Source: an uncultured Planctomycetaceae bacterium (GTDB lineage: Bacteria; Planctomycetota; Planctomycetia; Planctomycetales; Planctomycetaceae). From it: 64,000 nucleotides of DNA. The translations under genes were made by a program, and so were the position numbers. The stretch spans positions 248,001 through 312,000 of the forward strand of contig CALSLT010000004.1 in the NCBI GenBank assembly GCA_943787265.1. Reading direction: 5' to 3'. The notes under the pieces were generated by a model, which saw nothing but the letters and a program-made list of their open reading frames with translations, ran no database searches and was not told the DNA's origin. This document shows positions 44,114 through 54,527 of the stretch, one piece after another (within the stretch, counting starts at the first letter, position 1; each line of letters starts with the position of its first letter).

Positions 44114-47100
44114 ATGATTTCCCACCGCCCGTTCACGCTCATCGCGTCTATCGTCACGTTCCTGGCAATCCTCATTCCCGCTGCAGTGCATGCTCAAAAG
44201 GAAGACTCAGCTCCTGAGGATTTGGACAAGCCGTACATCGTTTCCGTCAAAGCCAGCAGCAGCCAGAATGGCAACCCGCCAGAGCACGCTTTTGACGCCG
44301 ACCCTTCCACGAAATGGGCTACCAACGGCAACCGCGAGTGGATTCAGTTTGAACTGAGTCGACCGATCGAACTGTCTGAAGTTCGTATCGGATTTCAGCA
44401 GGGAACTCGCGAGTACCGGATCGTGATTCATACGCTGCTCGACGGAAACGAGTGGAATCTGAATCGATCCTTTCGATCCAACGGCGAAGGAGATCTGATC
44501 GAAACATTTCGTTTCAAGCCGATAAAGAGCCGAGCCATCCGGATCGTCTGCAACGGTAATTCCGCAAACAAATGGGCAAACATCCACACGCTCGCCCTAC
44601 CCGGCATCGATGTACGTCTTCCCAGGTTGAAACGGTCAGCAGCCGACGTCGCATCGATCGAGACGAAAATCAAACAGAAGTCCAACACGTCCGTCGAAAC
44701 GTCTGGCCCGGCACCGTTGGAATTCTCACGATGGAGCGGCGACGTCAACGTGCCCGACCCGGTCGCCATCAGTTTTGACAATCGCGGACGAGCGTTCGTT
44801 ACACAGACTCAACGCCGAAAGTCTCAGGATCTGGATATCAGGGCGCATCGTGAATGGATTCCGGACGATGTTGGCTTTCAGTCAGTTGGAGAAAAGCGAG
44901 CGTTCTACCACCGCATGCTGGCTCCAGCCGTCGACGGAAAATCAACAGGCAACGCGAAGATTCAGGATCGAAACGGTGACGGTTCGCATGACTACAAAGA
45001 CCTGATGATCCTCAGCGAAAAGATTCACATCATTGAAGACACCAATGGCGATGGCACGGCCGATCGCTCCAGCGGCTTTGCCGAAGACTTCAAAACCGAA
45101 GTGACGGGCATTGCGGCCGGAGTTCTCTGGCACGACGGAGACGTCTATTCAACGATCGCTCCCGACGTCTGGAAACTTCGCGACACCGACGACGATGGCA
45201 AAGCAGATCAACGCGAAGTCGTTGCAACCGGATTCGGACTTCACATCGCCTACGGCGGGCACGACATGCACGGCCTGACCGTTGGTCCTGACGGAAAAAT
45301 TTATTGGACGGTCGGCGACAAAGGGATCAGCGTGACGTCGAAAGAGGGCCGCCACTTTCACTACCCGAATCAGGGCGGAGTGCTGCGCTGCAATCCGGAC
45401 GGTTCAGATTTCGAAGTCTTCGCACACGGCCTGCGAAACATTCAGGAACTGGCTTTCGATCAGTACGACAACCTGTTCGGAGTCGACAACGACGCCGACC
45501 AGTCCGGCGAACGCGAGCGGTTTGTCTACATTGTCGAGGGCATGGACGCCGGCTGGCGGTGCAACTACCAGTATCGCGGCAGCGGCTACAATCCTTGGAC
45601 GGCCGAAAAACTCTGGCAGCCGTGGCACGAAGGCCAGCCGGCTTACATCGTCCCGCCGATCAGTTACTCGCTGAACGGTCCGGCTGGATTCGCCTTCAAC
45701 CCGGGCACAGCTCTCAGCCCGGAATACAAAGACTACTTCTTCCTGACCGGAGCACCCGGTGGCGAACAGCGAGCGTTCCAGGTCAAACCAAACGGCGCTT
45801 CGTTCGAGATGATCAACGAACACGAAATCGGTCGAGGCGTCCCGCTGGTTGGAATCAACTTTGCTCCAGATGGTGCTCTGTACGGAGTCGACTGGGGCGG
45901 TGGATACCCGCTCAACCAGAAGGGAGCAGTCTGGAAAATCGATGTGCCCGGCGCAGCAAAGTCTGAACGTCGAACCGCTACAGCGACATTGCTCAGAACC
46001 GGATTCCAGAAACGCACGCCCCTCGAACTCGTTGATCTTCTGGCACACGCAGACCAGCGAGTTCGTTGCGAATCCCAATTCGAACTTGTGCAAAGAAGAG
46101 CAACCGACGATCTGCAAAACGTTGCTCGACATCCAATGAATGGGCTGTCGAGTTATCACGCTGTCTGGGGACTCGGACAGCTTGCCCGGTCTGGTGATTC
46201 ACGGATCGACGTCGATTCCATTCATGAAACTTTCATCGACCTGTTGCGAAACAAAGATTCCGAAATTCGCACTCAAATCGTTCGTACGATCAGCAATCTT
46301 GATCAATTCGACGGAACTCACCTGGTCCCACTTCTCGAAGATCCAGAACCGCGAGTCCAGTTCCACGCGGCGATCGCTCTGCGAAATCATCCGCACTCGA
46401 CAGCGCTGCCAGCACTCGTTCGTCTTGCTCAGACTCTGAAACTTGACGACACCTATATGCGACACGGCGTTTCGTTAGGCATGAGCGGCGAGCCTTCATC
46501 AAACACACTCAAGACTCTGGCGACTCATGCTTCGCCGTCGGTAAGGCTGGCCGCTGTGATCGCGCTGCGGCACCAGACTGACGTAAGCTTCACAGCCGAC
46601 CGCGAACCGTCTGCAGGGTTGATCACATTCCTTGATGACGCCGATTCAGCCGTTGCGACCGAGGCGGCTCTCGCCATCTACGAACGATTGGCACACCACA
46701 GGAATCCTTTCCTCGAAATTCCAGAGGATGCAAAACGTCTTGCACAGTCTCTGCCAGATATTCGCCACTCAAACGAATCGCTCGTTCGCCGAGCCGTCGG
46801 TAGTGCATTCCTGATCGGCGATACCGACTCGGCCGAAAGAGTCGTTCAGTACGCAGCGCGGGCCGATGTGCCGTCGAATTTACGCCTCGACGCGCTGGAA
46901 GCGTTGAGTGAATGGCGAAGCCCGCCCCGACTGGACCGAGTCGACGGTCGGGCACGTTCATACTACCGAGAGCATCGCAACGTCAGATCCGAGAAACTGG
47001 GAACGACGTTGGCGACTCTCTTTGGAGATTCGAATTCCACGATTCAAGCAGCCTCGTTGAAAGCGTCAACAAGTCTCGGAATTCGTTTCAGCAATGACGC

Positions 47101-48040
47101 CTTATCAAACCTGGCCAAGGTTGTGCTAAACGCTGACCTGGCTGCCGAACTCCGCATCGAAGCCCTGAACACGGTTGTCTCGCAAGATTACGCCAACGCA
47201 ACGCTCGTCATACGAGACGGGTTGGTCTCGAATAACGAATCGCTTCGCATCAGGTCACTCGAATTGATCAGCGAGGACCCGACCGAAGGACTGACAGCAG
47301 TTCAGAATGTTCTCGCGAATTCGGAGTCACTCCGTGAACGACAGTTTGCCATCAAGTTGCTCGGCAAACTTGGAACGCCTGAATCCGACAATGCCCTCGC
47401 AGGTGAGTTGTCGAAGCTGGAGTCCGGCAACGCCTCACCCGGAACGGAGTTGGAATTACTGGAAGCCGCAAGCTCTCGCGGCGACAACAATCTGACGATC
47501 GCGGCGTTTATCGAACAGTTTGAATCGTCTCGATCGGAGAATTCCGAACGTGATCCGATCTCTGGATTCTCAGAATGCCTGACCGGTGGCGACGCGGCCG
47601 TCGGCAAAGAGATTTTCATGACGCACATCACGGTGCAGTGCATCCGCTGTCACAAGGTTGGAAAAACCGGCAGTACGGTTGGACCGAATCTGGAAAGCAT
47701 CGCTCTGAAGCGAGACGCGAAGTATCTGCTGCGTTCAATCATTGCGCCGAGCGCAGACATCGAGCCCAAGTTTCGATCGCAGACGCTGATCCTTGATTCT
47801 GGAAAGGTGATCGTTGGCCTGCCATTGCAGAAAGATGACAACGTCACCGTCCTGGCGAACGCCCAGGGCAAAGAGGTCGTCGTAAAGAACGACGAAATCG
47901 ACGAGGCCATCGAGCAGAAAAAGTCCATTATGCCGGAGATGACCAAAGCTCTCTCCCGCCGCGATATCCGCAACCTCGTCGCTTACCTTCTGACTCTGAG
48001 GAAACCAGCTACTGGATCGCCAAATCGTTCGACGAGGTAG
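44114..48040 (+). CDS. PVC-type heme-binding CxxCH protein with discoidin domain and HEAT repeats
   Basis: A 1308-residue exported protein with a signal peptide (LIASIVTFLAILIPAAVHA). Residues about 35-160 look like an F5/8 type C (discoidin) glycan-binding domain (NPPEHAFDADPSTKWATNG, IRIVCNG). Residues about 190-620 form a beta-propeller dehydrogenase-like domain (VAISFDNRGRAFVTQTQRR, LAFDQYDNLFGVDNDADQS, GINFAPDGALYGVDWGGG), as in sugar dehydrogenases. HEAT repeats fill about 640-1130. The C-terminal cytochrome c box is CIRCHK at residues 1176-1180 with GPNLESIA after it. It may oxidise a sugar and pass electrons to the heme. The end overlaps the convergent wzy-type gene by 32 nt. Confidence 0.88.
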   Translation: MISHRPFTLIASIVTFLAILIPAAVHAQKEDSAPEDLDKPYIVSVKASSSQNGNPPEHAFDADPSTKWATNGNREWIQFELSRPIELSEVRIGFQQGTREYRIVIHTLLDGNEWNLNRSFRSNGEGDLIETFRFKPIKSRAIRIVCNGNSANKWANIHTLALPGIDVRLPRLKRSAADVASIETKIKQKSNTSVETSGPAPLEFSRWSGDVNVPDPVAISFDNRGRAFVTQTQRRKSQDLDIRAHREWIPDDVGFQSVGEKRAFYHRMLAPAVDGKSTGNAKIQDRNGDGSHDYKDLMILSEKIHIIEDTNGDGTADRSSGFAEDFKTEVTGIAAGVLWHDGDVYSTIAPDVWKLRDTDDDGKADQREVVATGFGLHIAYGGHDMHGLTVGPDGKIYWTVGDKGISVTSKEGRHFHYPNQGGVLRCNPDGSDFEVFAHGLRNIQELAFDQYDNLFGVDNDADQSGERERFVYIVEGMDAGWRCNYQYRGSGYNPWTAEKLWQPWHEGQPAYIVPPISYSLNGPAGFAFNPGTALSPEYKDYFFLTGAPGGEQRAFQVKPNGASFEMINEHEIGRGVPLVGINFAPDGALYGVDWGGGYPLNQKGAVWKIDVPGAAKSERRTATATLLRTGFQKRTPLELVDLLAHADQRVRCESQFELVQRRATDDLQNVARHPMNGLSSYHAVWGLGQLARSGDSRIDVDSIHETFIDLLRNKDSEIRTQIVRTISNLDQFDGTHLVPLLEDPEPRVQFHAAIALRNHPHSTALPALVRLAQTLKLDDTYMRHGVSLGMSGEPSSNTLKTLATHASPSVRLAAVIALRHQTDVSFTADREPSAGLITFLDDADSAVATEAALAIYERLAHHRNPFLEIPEDAKRLAQSLPDIRHSNESLVRRAVGSAFLIGDTDSAERVVQYAARADVPSNLRLDALEALSEWRSPPRLDRVDGRARSYYREHRNVRSEKLGTTLATLFGDSNSTIQAASLKASTSLGIRFSNDALSNLAKVVLNADLAAELRIEALNTVVSQDYANATLVIRDGLVSNNESLRIRSLELISEDPTEGLTAVQNVLANSESLRERQFAIKLLGKLGTPESDNALAGELSKLESGNASPGTELELLEAASSRGDNNLTIAAFIEQFESSRSENSERDPISGFSECLTGGDAAVGKEIFMTHITVQCIRCHKVGKTGSTVGPNLESIALKRDAKYLLRSIIAPSADIEPKFRSQTLILDSGKVIVGLPLQKDDNVTVLANAQGKEVVVKNDEIDEAIEQKKSIMPEMTKALSRRDIRNLVAYLLTLRKPATGSPNRSTR

Positions 48041-50657
48041 CCGCTGCGTGTCGGATGTTGCGATTTTGGCGGACGGCTCGCTTCAATGCGTCCATCGCTT
48101 TCTGAACCTGAGCGTCGTGGGGAGCCATTCTCTGGCACCATTGCAGGTGCTCGGTGGCTGCGGCCGGACGACCTTGTGTCAGCAACCATGATCCGTAGTC
48201 AAAGTGGACTCGAAAATTGGTCGGGGCTGCTTCGGCGGCGTTTTCAAAACACGACTCCACCTGTTCGACCTTGTCTAATCGGTGAAACGCTACCGCGGCC
48301 TTACGCCAGTCGGTTGCTCGATCAGAGTTACCTGACGTCTCTGCGCGCTCGATAAGTCGTGCGGCAAGAACTTCAAGAGCCTTTCGCTGGTTCTGCTGCT
48401 GCCCGAGGCCACCGAGAATCTCGACAGTCCGATCCAGAGCGTCGATATCTGGCTCAAAGGCTTTGACGATGATTTCAACCGGCAGTTCAGTCCACTCGGC
48501 CATCTGGCGGATGATCTGTTTCTGGACGGCCTCGTCGCGATGGAACGCCTTCTTCCAATGCTCCACCCATTCTTCAACGTCGCCATCAACGCGTGCTTCG
48601 CGACCGGCTGCGTAGAGCACCGAAGCATCGTTCGGCAATAGCCGTAAACTCTGGTCGATACACTTCCGATCGTAGCCAGCGGGTGCGTCGTCCAGAAATG
48701 CCAGCTCGGAATATGCCAGCCACGCTCGACCATCCAACGGGTTTAATTCGATGGCTCGCCGAGCATGCTTCTTCGCCGCGAAGGCGTACCTGATGTTGTC
48801 GCCGAATGCTCGCGTCAGCCATTCCAGCATTTCTTCGTGAGTCTCGAACCCTCCCGTTTCCGCCGCATCGCGAATCTGACTGAGCGGCAAGGCGTTGTCG
48901 GACTCGGCCTGCAGCAAGTGAAATACTCGTCCGTACTGAACCGCTAACCGTGTCTGAATCCGAGCATCGTTCGGATTCTTGTCCGCAGCATGGCGAAGGT
49001 CTCGTATGATTTGTTGCAGCTTCGCCGTTTCTAATTCAGCATCGCCAGCAACGTTTTCTGAAATGTCTTTTTCGGTGTAACCAGCCAGAACGACTTTTCG
49101 ATAGTTCGACCACGACGGCTCTGCGAGCAATCTCGGCGTCCATTCTGCAAGCATCCAACATGCCAACGGCAGTAATGCCAGTGCCGCCGTTGCGACGCTT
49201 AATCGTGGTAACTTCCAGACTCGATTCGTTTCGAAAGTCGCTCGGTTATCTGCCTCAAACTGATAAAGCCGGCAGGCGCAGGCCAGCTGAAGAACCAGAG
49301 GAATCATGCAGCCCGGTATGTACCACACAAAATCGGCGACCGACTGAATGCACGAAATCAGCAACGAGCACGTGACGCCACACAACGCCAACGTCACCGT
49401 TCGGTTTTGGCTGATGCGGACTCCACGGACGCACCAGAAGAAGGCGACCGCCAGGCAAGCCATCATCAGAATCAGACCAGGTACGCCGGTTTCAGACGCA
49501 ATCTGCAGGTAGCTGCTTTCCGCGTGTGTGTACTGAGCAACGCTGTAAGGCTGGTCGAGATGTCTCTGATGAATATAGACGTGGCTGCCGACGCCGGTGC
49601 CGACCAGAGGAAATTCACTGAAGACATCGAGATTTGCTTGCCAGACGTCGATTCGACCATTGCTGTCCCAATCGTGAAGCCGCTCGGTCACTCGCGCGAG
49701 TTCCCGGTGCCCGACGATTCCGACAAGTAGAACGGCCATCGCTGCCGCGGCAGCCACTGCGGCAAACTGCTTGCGATTGATCAGTGACTTTGAAAAGAGC
49801 ATCACGACCAGTACGGTCGAAGCGATCGACAAAGCGACGAACGCACCGCGTGCTCGTGAGATCAGGACGGCAGTCACTACCGCTCCCAGTGCTGCGGCCA
49901 GTAGAACGGTTGGAGCCAAACGCGACGAAGACTGTGAATATTTTCGGTGGTCGCCACTAAAGTGTGACCGATTCCGAGGCTCGGTATGGACTCCCAGCCA
50001 CCAGACCAGCGGTCCGACTGACAGTGCCGCAAACTGAGCGAAATGATTCTTGTTGAGGAACGCTCCTTTGAGCCGATCGTCCGCAACGCCTTGAGGCAGA
50101 TCGACGAACCAGAAGTAGAGCCCGTTCGAAAAGAAGAACTGCATGAACGCGAAGAATGTCATCGCGATGCCCGACAACGCGACGAACTTCAGGACTCGCG
50201 CCGCATCGTCGACGGCTCGAATTCGTTGTACCGTGACGAGGAAAATCAGCACGTAAGCCAGGCCAATTGCTAAGCCCGGCGTCGATTCACTAACGCTCAT
50301 CGAAAGGTGCGACCAGGGAGTCTTAAAGACGCCATCTTCCACTGCAGCAACTGACCGCAGCGGCAACACATCGTCCATTGCGGGCGAGAGCGTGCTGACG
50401 ATTGAGTTGGGCAGAGGCACGATCTGAATCAGCCCCAAGGCCAGAACCGCCAGCAGCAGCGGTTCGACTCGAGTTCTCACCCAGTTAGATTCTTCGCTGG
50501 TCAGTTGATGAAGAATCCAGCCGGCGACACAAATGACGGCCGAGCAGACAAGTAGAAACTCACCAATCGAATGTCGTCCGCCGAAAGCGAAAGGGACGGC
50601 AAACGCTCCCAGCAGCAATCCAGCGTCGATGATCAATAGCGATCGGCTGCTGGTCAT
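48009..50657 (-). CDS. O-antigen ligase/polymerase family membrane protein with TPR tail
   Basis: An 882-residue protein. About ten to twelve transmembrane helices fill residues 1-490, with the Wzy_C/O-antigen ligase loop VGTGVGSHVYIHQRH followed by YTHAESSYLQIASETGVPGL. The C-terminal 350 residues are soluble helical repeats of TPR type (RAIELNPLDGRAWLAYSELA, DASVLYAAGREARVDGDVEE, APTNFRVHFDYGSWLLTQGR). Members polymerise or transfer polysaccharide repeat units at the periplasmic face. Its start overlaps the stop of the tyrosine kinase gene (ATGA), so it is translated from the exopolysaccharide operon. The 3' end overlaps the convergent CxxCH gene. Confidence 0.85.
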   Translation of the reverse strand: MTSSRSLLIIDAGLLLGAFAVPFAFGGRHSIGEFLLVCSAVICVAGWILHQLTSEESNWVRTRVEPLLLAVLALGLIQIVPLPNSIVSTLSPAMDDVLPLRSVAAVEDGVFKTPWSHLSMSVSESTPGLAIGLAYVLIFLVTVQRIRAVDDAARVLKFVALSGIAMTFFAFMQFFFSNGLYFWFVDLPQGVADDRLKGAFLNKNHFAQFAALSVGPLVWWLGVHTEPRNRSHFSGDHRKYSQSSSRLAPTVLLAAALGAVVTAVLISRARGAFVALSIASTVLVVMLFSKSLINRKQFAAVAAAAAMAVLLVGIVGHRELARVTERLHDWDSNGRIDVWQANLDVFSEFPLVGTGVGSHVYIHQRHLDQPYSVAQYTHAESSYLQIASETGVPGLILMMACLAVAFFWCVRGVRISQNRTVTLALCGVTCSLLISCIQSVADFVWYIPGCMIPLVLQLACACRLYQFEADNRATFETNRVWKLPRLSVATAALALLPLACWMLAEWTPRLLAEPSWSNYRKVVLAGYTEKDISENVAGDAELETAKLQQIIRDLRHAADKNPNDARIQTRLAVQYGRVFHLLQAESDNALPLSQIRDAAETGGFETHEEMLEWLTRAFGDNIRYAFAAKKHARRAIELNPLDGRAWLAYSELAFLDDAPAGYDRKCIDQSLRLLPNDASVLYAAGREARVDGDVEEWVEHWKKAFHRDEAVQKQIIRQMAEWTELPVEIIVKAFEPDIDALDRTVEILGGLGQQQNQRKALEVLAARLIERAETSGNSDRATDWRKAAVAFHRLDKVEQVESCFENAAEAAPTNFRVHFDYGSWLLTQGRPAAATEHLQWCQRMAPHDAQVQKAMDALKRAVRQNRNIRHAAATSSNDLAIQ

Positions 50658-53023
50658 GCCGCAATTCTTTCGGGCTGAGAATCGTCATCGTCGTCGTACG
50701 ACGCGTTCACCGGCATGGCCAATGTTTCGGCTTCTTCGAGCGGAGCCAGATCGCCCTTCTCGTTGCCGTAACCTTCCTTGCCATATCCATACCCGTAGCC
50801 ATACCCGTAGCCGTAACCATAACCGTAGTAGTCTCCGCCGTTCTTGCCGGAGACTCGGTTAACAGCAATTCCGAGCAGGTTGATATCAGCACCGTGAAGC
50901 GAATCCGCAGCTCGAATCACCATCTTGCGACGGTTCTGGTCTGGGCGAATCACAAGCACAACACCGTCAACCATGCGGCCAATGATGGCAGGGTCAGACA
51001 CGGCGAGAATCGGCGGAGCGTCGACCAGAATCTGATCGTAAACCGTTTCTGCCCATGCGAGCAGTTCGGAGAAACGATCGCTACTAAGCAGCTCGGCCGG
51101 ATTGATTGGCCGTGTCCCTGATGGAATGAAGTCAAGCCCGTCGACGACGTCCGTAACAATGTTTTCAGCGACGCTTTCTTCAAGCGGAGCGTTATCACGC
51201 AGCACCTGGGAAAGGCCTTCTCGGCCTCGCTTTTCAAGCATTGTCGACATGCCAGGGCGTCGCATATCGGCGTCGATGAGCAGCGTTCGCTTTCCACTTT
51301 GAGCAAAGGCTACGGCGAGGTTCGCCATCACGGTCGTCTTGCCGTCGCTCGGCTCGGAACTCGTGACCATCAGGCGTCTGGTTTCGCCGTCTGAAAATGC
51401 AACAGACGTTCGCAGCGATCGGAACGCTTCCGTTTCGACGGCGTTCGGTTTCACGTGAGTGTGAATGGCGTCGACGCCGGTTCCATCGGTTGGGTCCATC
51501 TGCCGAACCATTGCCAGAACGGGAACTCCGATCTGCATCTGAAGTTCTTCTGGAGAACGGAAGCGATCGTCGAGAACATCGATGATGTAGATTGTTGCCA
51601 GACCGAAGAACAGTCCGATAAACAGCGACGCAGCGGCGACCAGCGTCAACTTCGGAGTCGCGGCCATGCGAGCGACCAGCGGAAAACGAATCGGCGTTGT
51701 CTGCAGACCACTCTCACGCACTCTTTGAGATTCTTTGATGGCTTCTTCGGTAGATTGCTGAAAGTTTGTCAGTGTCGCAATTTCAGTTTCCAGTTGCTGA
51801 ATCTGAATTCGTGTTTCGCGATGTTCCTCGAACTTGTTTCGAGCGCCCGCGAGCTGAGCCGTGATGCTTTCCTCATTCTCGCGAGTTTGTTGAACTCGCT
51901 GATCGGCGAGCTGCCGCAGAGTCGTCGCCAGTTGTGACGACTTCAGGCGTCTTAGTTCCTCGCGCCGCTTCGTGTCGTAGTTTGCAAGGAGGTAGCGTTT
52001 CACCTCGATCTGGTGTTTCAATCCCTGAACATTGGGATGATTGCTCCCGTAAATCTGCTGCATCGATCGCAATTCTTCCTCATGCTCGATCAGCGCCTCC
52101 GTCATCCTGTTTTTAAACAACGCATCCTGTTGAGACGGGCTGAATTCCTGCCTCATCAAATCGGCGCCAACCCCATCTAAAGACTGTACTGCAAACTGCG
52201 AAAGGTCTTCGTTGTTGGCGACCGCACGATAAATCGCAAGCTGAAATGCCTCCGCCTCACGTCGTTTTTTCTCCGCAACCGTCAAATCCTGATTCAAATC
52301 GAGGATTCTCTGAGCTCCAATGTCGACCGACGAGTTCGGGTCCGTCGTAATGATATTTCCATAATCTTCACGCAGCATGAACAGCTTCTGGCTGTTGTCC
52401 TTTATCTGCTTCGAAAGCTCGACTCGATCAGCCAGAAGCTTGGCCAGATCTTTGTCTGCACCTTCTTTGGTTGTCTTGTTCACAAAGACCAAATAGGCAT
52501 CAACAATCGCGGTCACGATCGCTTTCGCCGCCTTCGGATCAAGTGAGCGATACCGCAGATCGATCATGCTTGAGTTGCGTTCGTAGTTCACGACAAGATT
52601 TTGTGCCAACGCTTCGGGCCAGCTTTGCTCACGCACGCCTTCCAGGTCGACTCGATATTCCGGAGCGATCTCCTGCAGCGCCGCCGAAAGCACGACAGGA
52701 CTGGAAATCATTCGAACGTGGTTTGCAATGATCTTTTGAACGTCTACCTGTTCGTCACCCATCGAGGTGTTTGACTTGGCGGACCCTTCGGCGCGAATCA
52801 CATAAATCGTTGCGTTCGAGTCGTATCGCCGCGGAGCGACGGCGTAGAAGATGGCTCCGCCGATGATCGAAACGGCCAGCCACGAGAGCAGTGTGAACTT
52901 GCGAAGCCGTACGAGATGCACGAATCGCAGGATCGTCGCGAAGACGTTGACCTGACTGGTCGTCGGCGCGGACGAAACCACATCAACGGCGGCGTGTTCT
53001 GGATGTGCACTTTCCAGGCTCAT
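50654..53023 (-). CDS. Polysaccharide biosynthesis tyrosine autokinase (Wzc-like) with Gly-Tyr tail
   Basis: A 789-residue protein. The N-terminal Wzz chain-length domain spans a first transmembrane helix (LLSWLAVSIIGGAIFYAVAP) to a second near residue 455 (LVAAASLFIGLFFGLATIYI), with coiled-coil between. The BY-kinase domain has Walker A SSEPSDGKTTVMANLA, Walker A' TLLIDADMRRPG and Walker B QILVDAPP. The C-terminus carries Asp-Tyr-Tyr and seven more Gly-Tyr pairs, plus GKEGYG: ten tyrosines in a row of glycine-tyrosine. Such clusters are the autophosphorylation sites that control polymer length. It follows the Wza-type gene and overlaps the ligase gene. Confidence 0.9.
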   Translation of the reverse strand: MSLESAHPEHAAVDVVSSAPTTSQVNVFATILRFVHLVRLRKFTLLSWLAVSIIGGAIFYAVAPRRYDSNATIYVIRAEGSAKSNTSMGDEQVDVQKIIANHVRMISSPVVLSAALQEIAPEYRVDLEGVREQSWPEALAQNLVVNYERNSSMIDLRYRSLDPKAAKAIVTAIVDAYLVFVNKTTKEGADKDLAKLLADRVELSKQIKDNSQKLFMLREDYGNIITTDPNSSVDIGAQRILDLNQDLTVAEKKRREAEAFQLAIYRAVANNEDLSQFAVQSLDGVGADLMRQEFSPSQQDALFKNRMTEALIEHEEELRSMQQIYGSNHPNVQGLKHQIEVKRYLLANYDTKRREELRRLKSSQLATTLRQLADQRVQQTRENEESITAQLAGARNKFEEHRETRIQIQQLETEIATLTNFQQSTEEAIKESQRVRESGLQTTPIRFPLVARMAATPKLTLVAAASLFIGLFFGLATIYIIDVLDDRFRSPEELQMQIGVPVLAMVRQMDPTDGTGVDAIHTHVKPNAVETEAFRSLRTSVAFSDGETRRLMVTSSEPSDGKTTVMANLAVAFAQSGKRTLLIDADMRRPGMSTMLEKRGREGLSQVLRDNAPLEESVAENIVTDVVDGLDFIPSGTRPINPAELLSSDRFSELLAWAETVYDQILVDAPPILAVSDPAIIGRMVDGVVLVIRPDQNRRKMVIRAADSLHGADINLLGIAVNRVSGKNGGDYYGYGYGYGYGYGYGYGKEGYGNEKGDLAPLEEAETLAMPVNASYDDDDDSQPERIAA

Positions 53024-53078
53024 GTGTCGTGTCTCTTCTGGTGGATACGGGCCACGCGAAAATTTTGTTAATCATGGA

Positions 53079-54266
53079 TCAGAACAGCGGATTCAGGCTG
53101 CTGGAGACACCAACTCGGATGAACTGTGCCGCTTCCAGAAGAATCGTCGCTGGAGTATGTTCAACCTTCACAATGTCACCCGGAGCCAGCCGAATATTGT
53201 GAGCGGGATCGTGGCTCGCTTTCGAAAGGCTTGCCTGGATCACGATCGACCTGGATTCGGGAGTCGGCCGACGAATCACGTAGACTTTGTTGGCAACCTG
53301 CGATGACGTGTAACCTGACTGCGAGATCGCATCGACCAGTCGCAGGTCTTCGCCTTTGCGAAATTCGACTCGGCCAGGCTTACGGACAAGCCCCGTCACT
53401 GTGACCGCTTTCGGCTCTGTTTTCTCAACCACGACGACGCCTCGGTCGCCGACGAAGTAATCGTTCGATCCAGACTGAGCTGCGGAGACCAGGTCAATCT
53501 TCACTGACCTGGGTGCGAAGTTTGATGATGAATATCCCGTCTGCGTGATTCCGCCACGGCTTCCATCCGCGGCGATGGCTTCGTTCATCGTTTCGTCCCG
53601 AGTGAGGACGTTTCGAATTTCGATGTTGGCTCCAGCGTCGTCAGCTAAACCTCCAGCGTGAAACAGGATCGAAAGCAGATCGCTTTCCGCGACCGGTATT
53701 TCTTTGACACCAGGTTCTTTGACGGCTCCAACGACGAGGATGCGATTTGTCTTTCGCCGGCGAATCGTGACGTTGACCTTGGGGGCTCGAAAAATTTGCC
53801 GGGCAACACAGTATTGAGTCAGCGTTGCATCGGCGTCGGCCAGACTGATTCCGGCCATCGGGACCGGCCCGATCAGCGGCAGATCGGCCTGGCCATCATC
53901 ACGAACACGTACGGAGTAGCTGAAGGTGTCTTTAGCGCTGACGCTGGCTGCGATTTCAACGTTGACGACATCGCCTTTGGCAATGACATCGCTGTCCGTC
54001 GCCGTGCCGCTGAGCTGAGCGAAATCGATCGTCAGCGGATTGGCATTTGCCGGTGCGTCGTATCCACCTGGAATTTGACCGGCGTAATAGTGATTGTCGT
54101 TCAACGATGCGCAGCCAAGGCTCAACAGCGGTAGCGCTGCGAGAGTTGCCAAACATACGGAGCGTAAGCTGAGCCGTAGTCCGGCCGCCGGCGAACGAGA
54201 ATCGCGTGCAGAGCGAGACCGTTCAGACGCAACGAGTCCTGGCGTCTTTTGTCGGTGTTCGTCCAT
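53079..54266 (-). CDS. Polysaccharide export outer membrane lipoprotein (Wza-like, SLBB)
   Basis: A 395-residue protein from ATG 54266; upstream codons to 54407 lack features. The lipobox is LLSLGC, cysteine at about residue 52, after a basic start and hydrophobic helix. The Poly_export domain follows (VIAKGDVVNVEIA, DDGQADLPLIGPVPMAGISL, PKVNVTIRRRKTNRILVVGAV). SLBB domains are seen as PGVKEIPVAESDLLSILFHA and GLVRKPGRVEFRKGEDLRLVD. It forms the outer-membrane channel for exopolysaccharide. It is the first of the three polysaccharide genes; the gap of about 260 nt upstream should hold their promoter. Confidence 0.9.
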   Translation of the reverse strand: MDEHRQKTPGLVASERSRSARDSRSPAAGLRLSLRSVCLATLAALPLLSLGCASLNDNHYYAGQIPGGYDAPANANPLTIDFAQLSGTATDSDVIAKGDVVNVEIAASVSAKDTFSYSVRVRDDGQADLPLIGPVPMAGISLADADATLTQYCVARQIFRAPKVNVTIRRRKTNRILVVGAVKEPGVKEIPVAESDLLSILFHAGGLADDAGANIEIRNVLTRDETMNEAIAADGSRGGITQTGYSSSNFAPRSVKIDLVSAAQSGSNDYFVGDRGVVVVEKTEPKAVTVTGLVRKPGRVEFRKGEDLRLVDAISQSGYTSSQVANKVYVIRRPTPESRSIVIQASLSKASHDPAHNIRLAPGDIVKVEHTPATILLEAAQFIRVGVSSSLNPLF

Positions 54267-54527
54267 GAAATGCGAGAAGTCCGTAGAGCCGTCTTTCGAC
54301 GTCGCGCAAAGACTCAGCCACACGGATGCCGAAGCAATCCAGCAGGGTTGAAAAATGCGTGAGGAATTCGAAAGAGGTGTGAAGGGGTTGGATTGCCGAA
54401 GCCGCAACGCTCAGATTTAAGAAGGGAAGTGATGTTCTTTTGCCGGGGAAGTGAGGTGGCAAACGAACTCTGAGCCTGCAATTCCAGCAGGAAGGGGCGG
54501 AACCAATATGGGATCGAAAAATCTGCG

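Noticed and set aside
45404-46159. 251-codon minus-strand ORF in the CxxCH protein gene
   Set aside because: Antisense shadow with no domain and lies over a well-supported propeller region.
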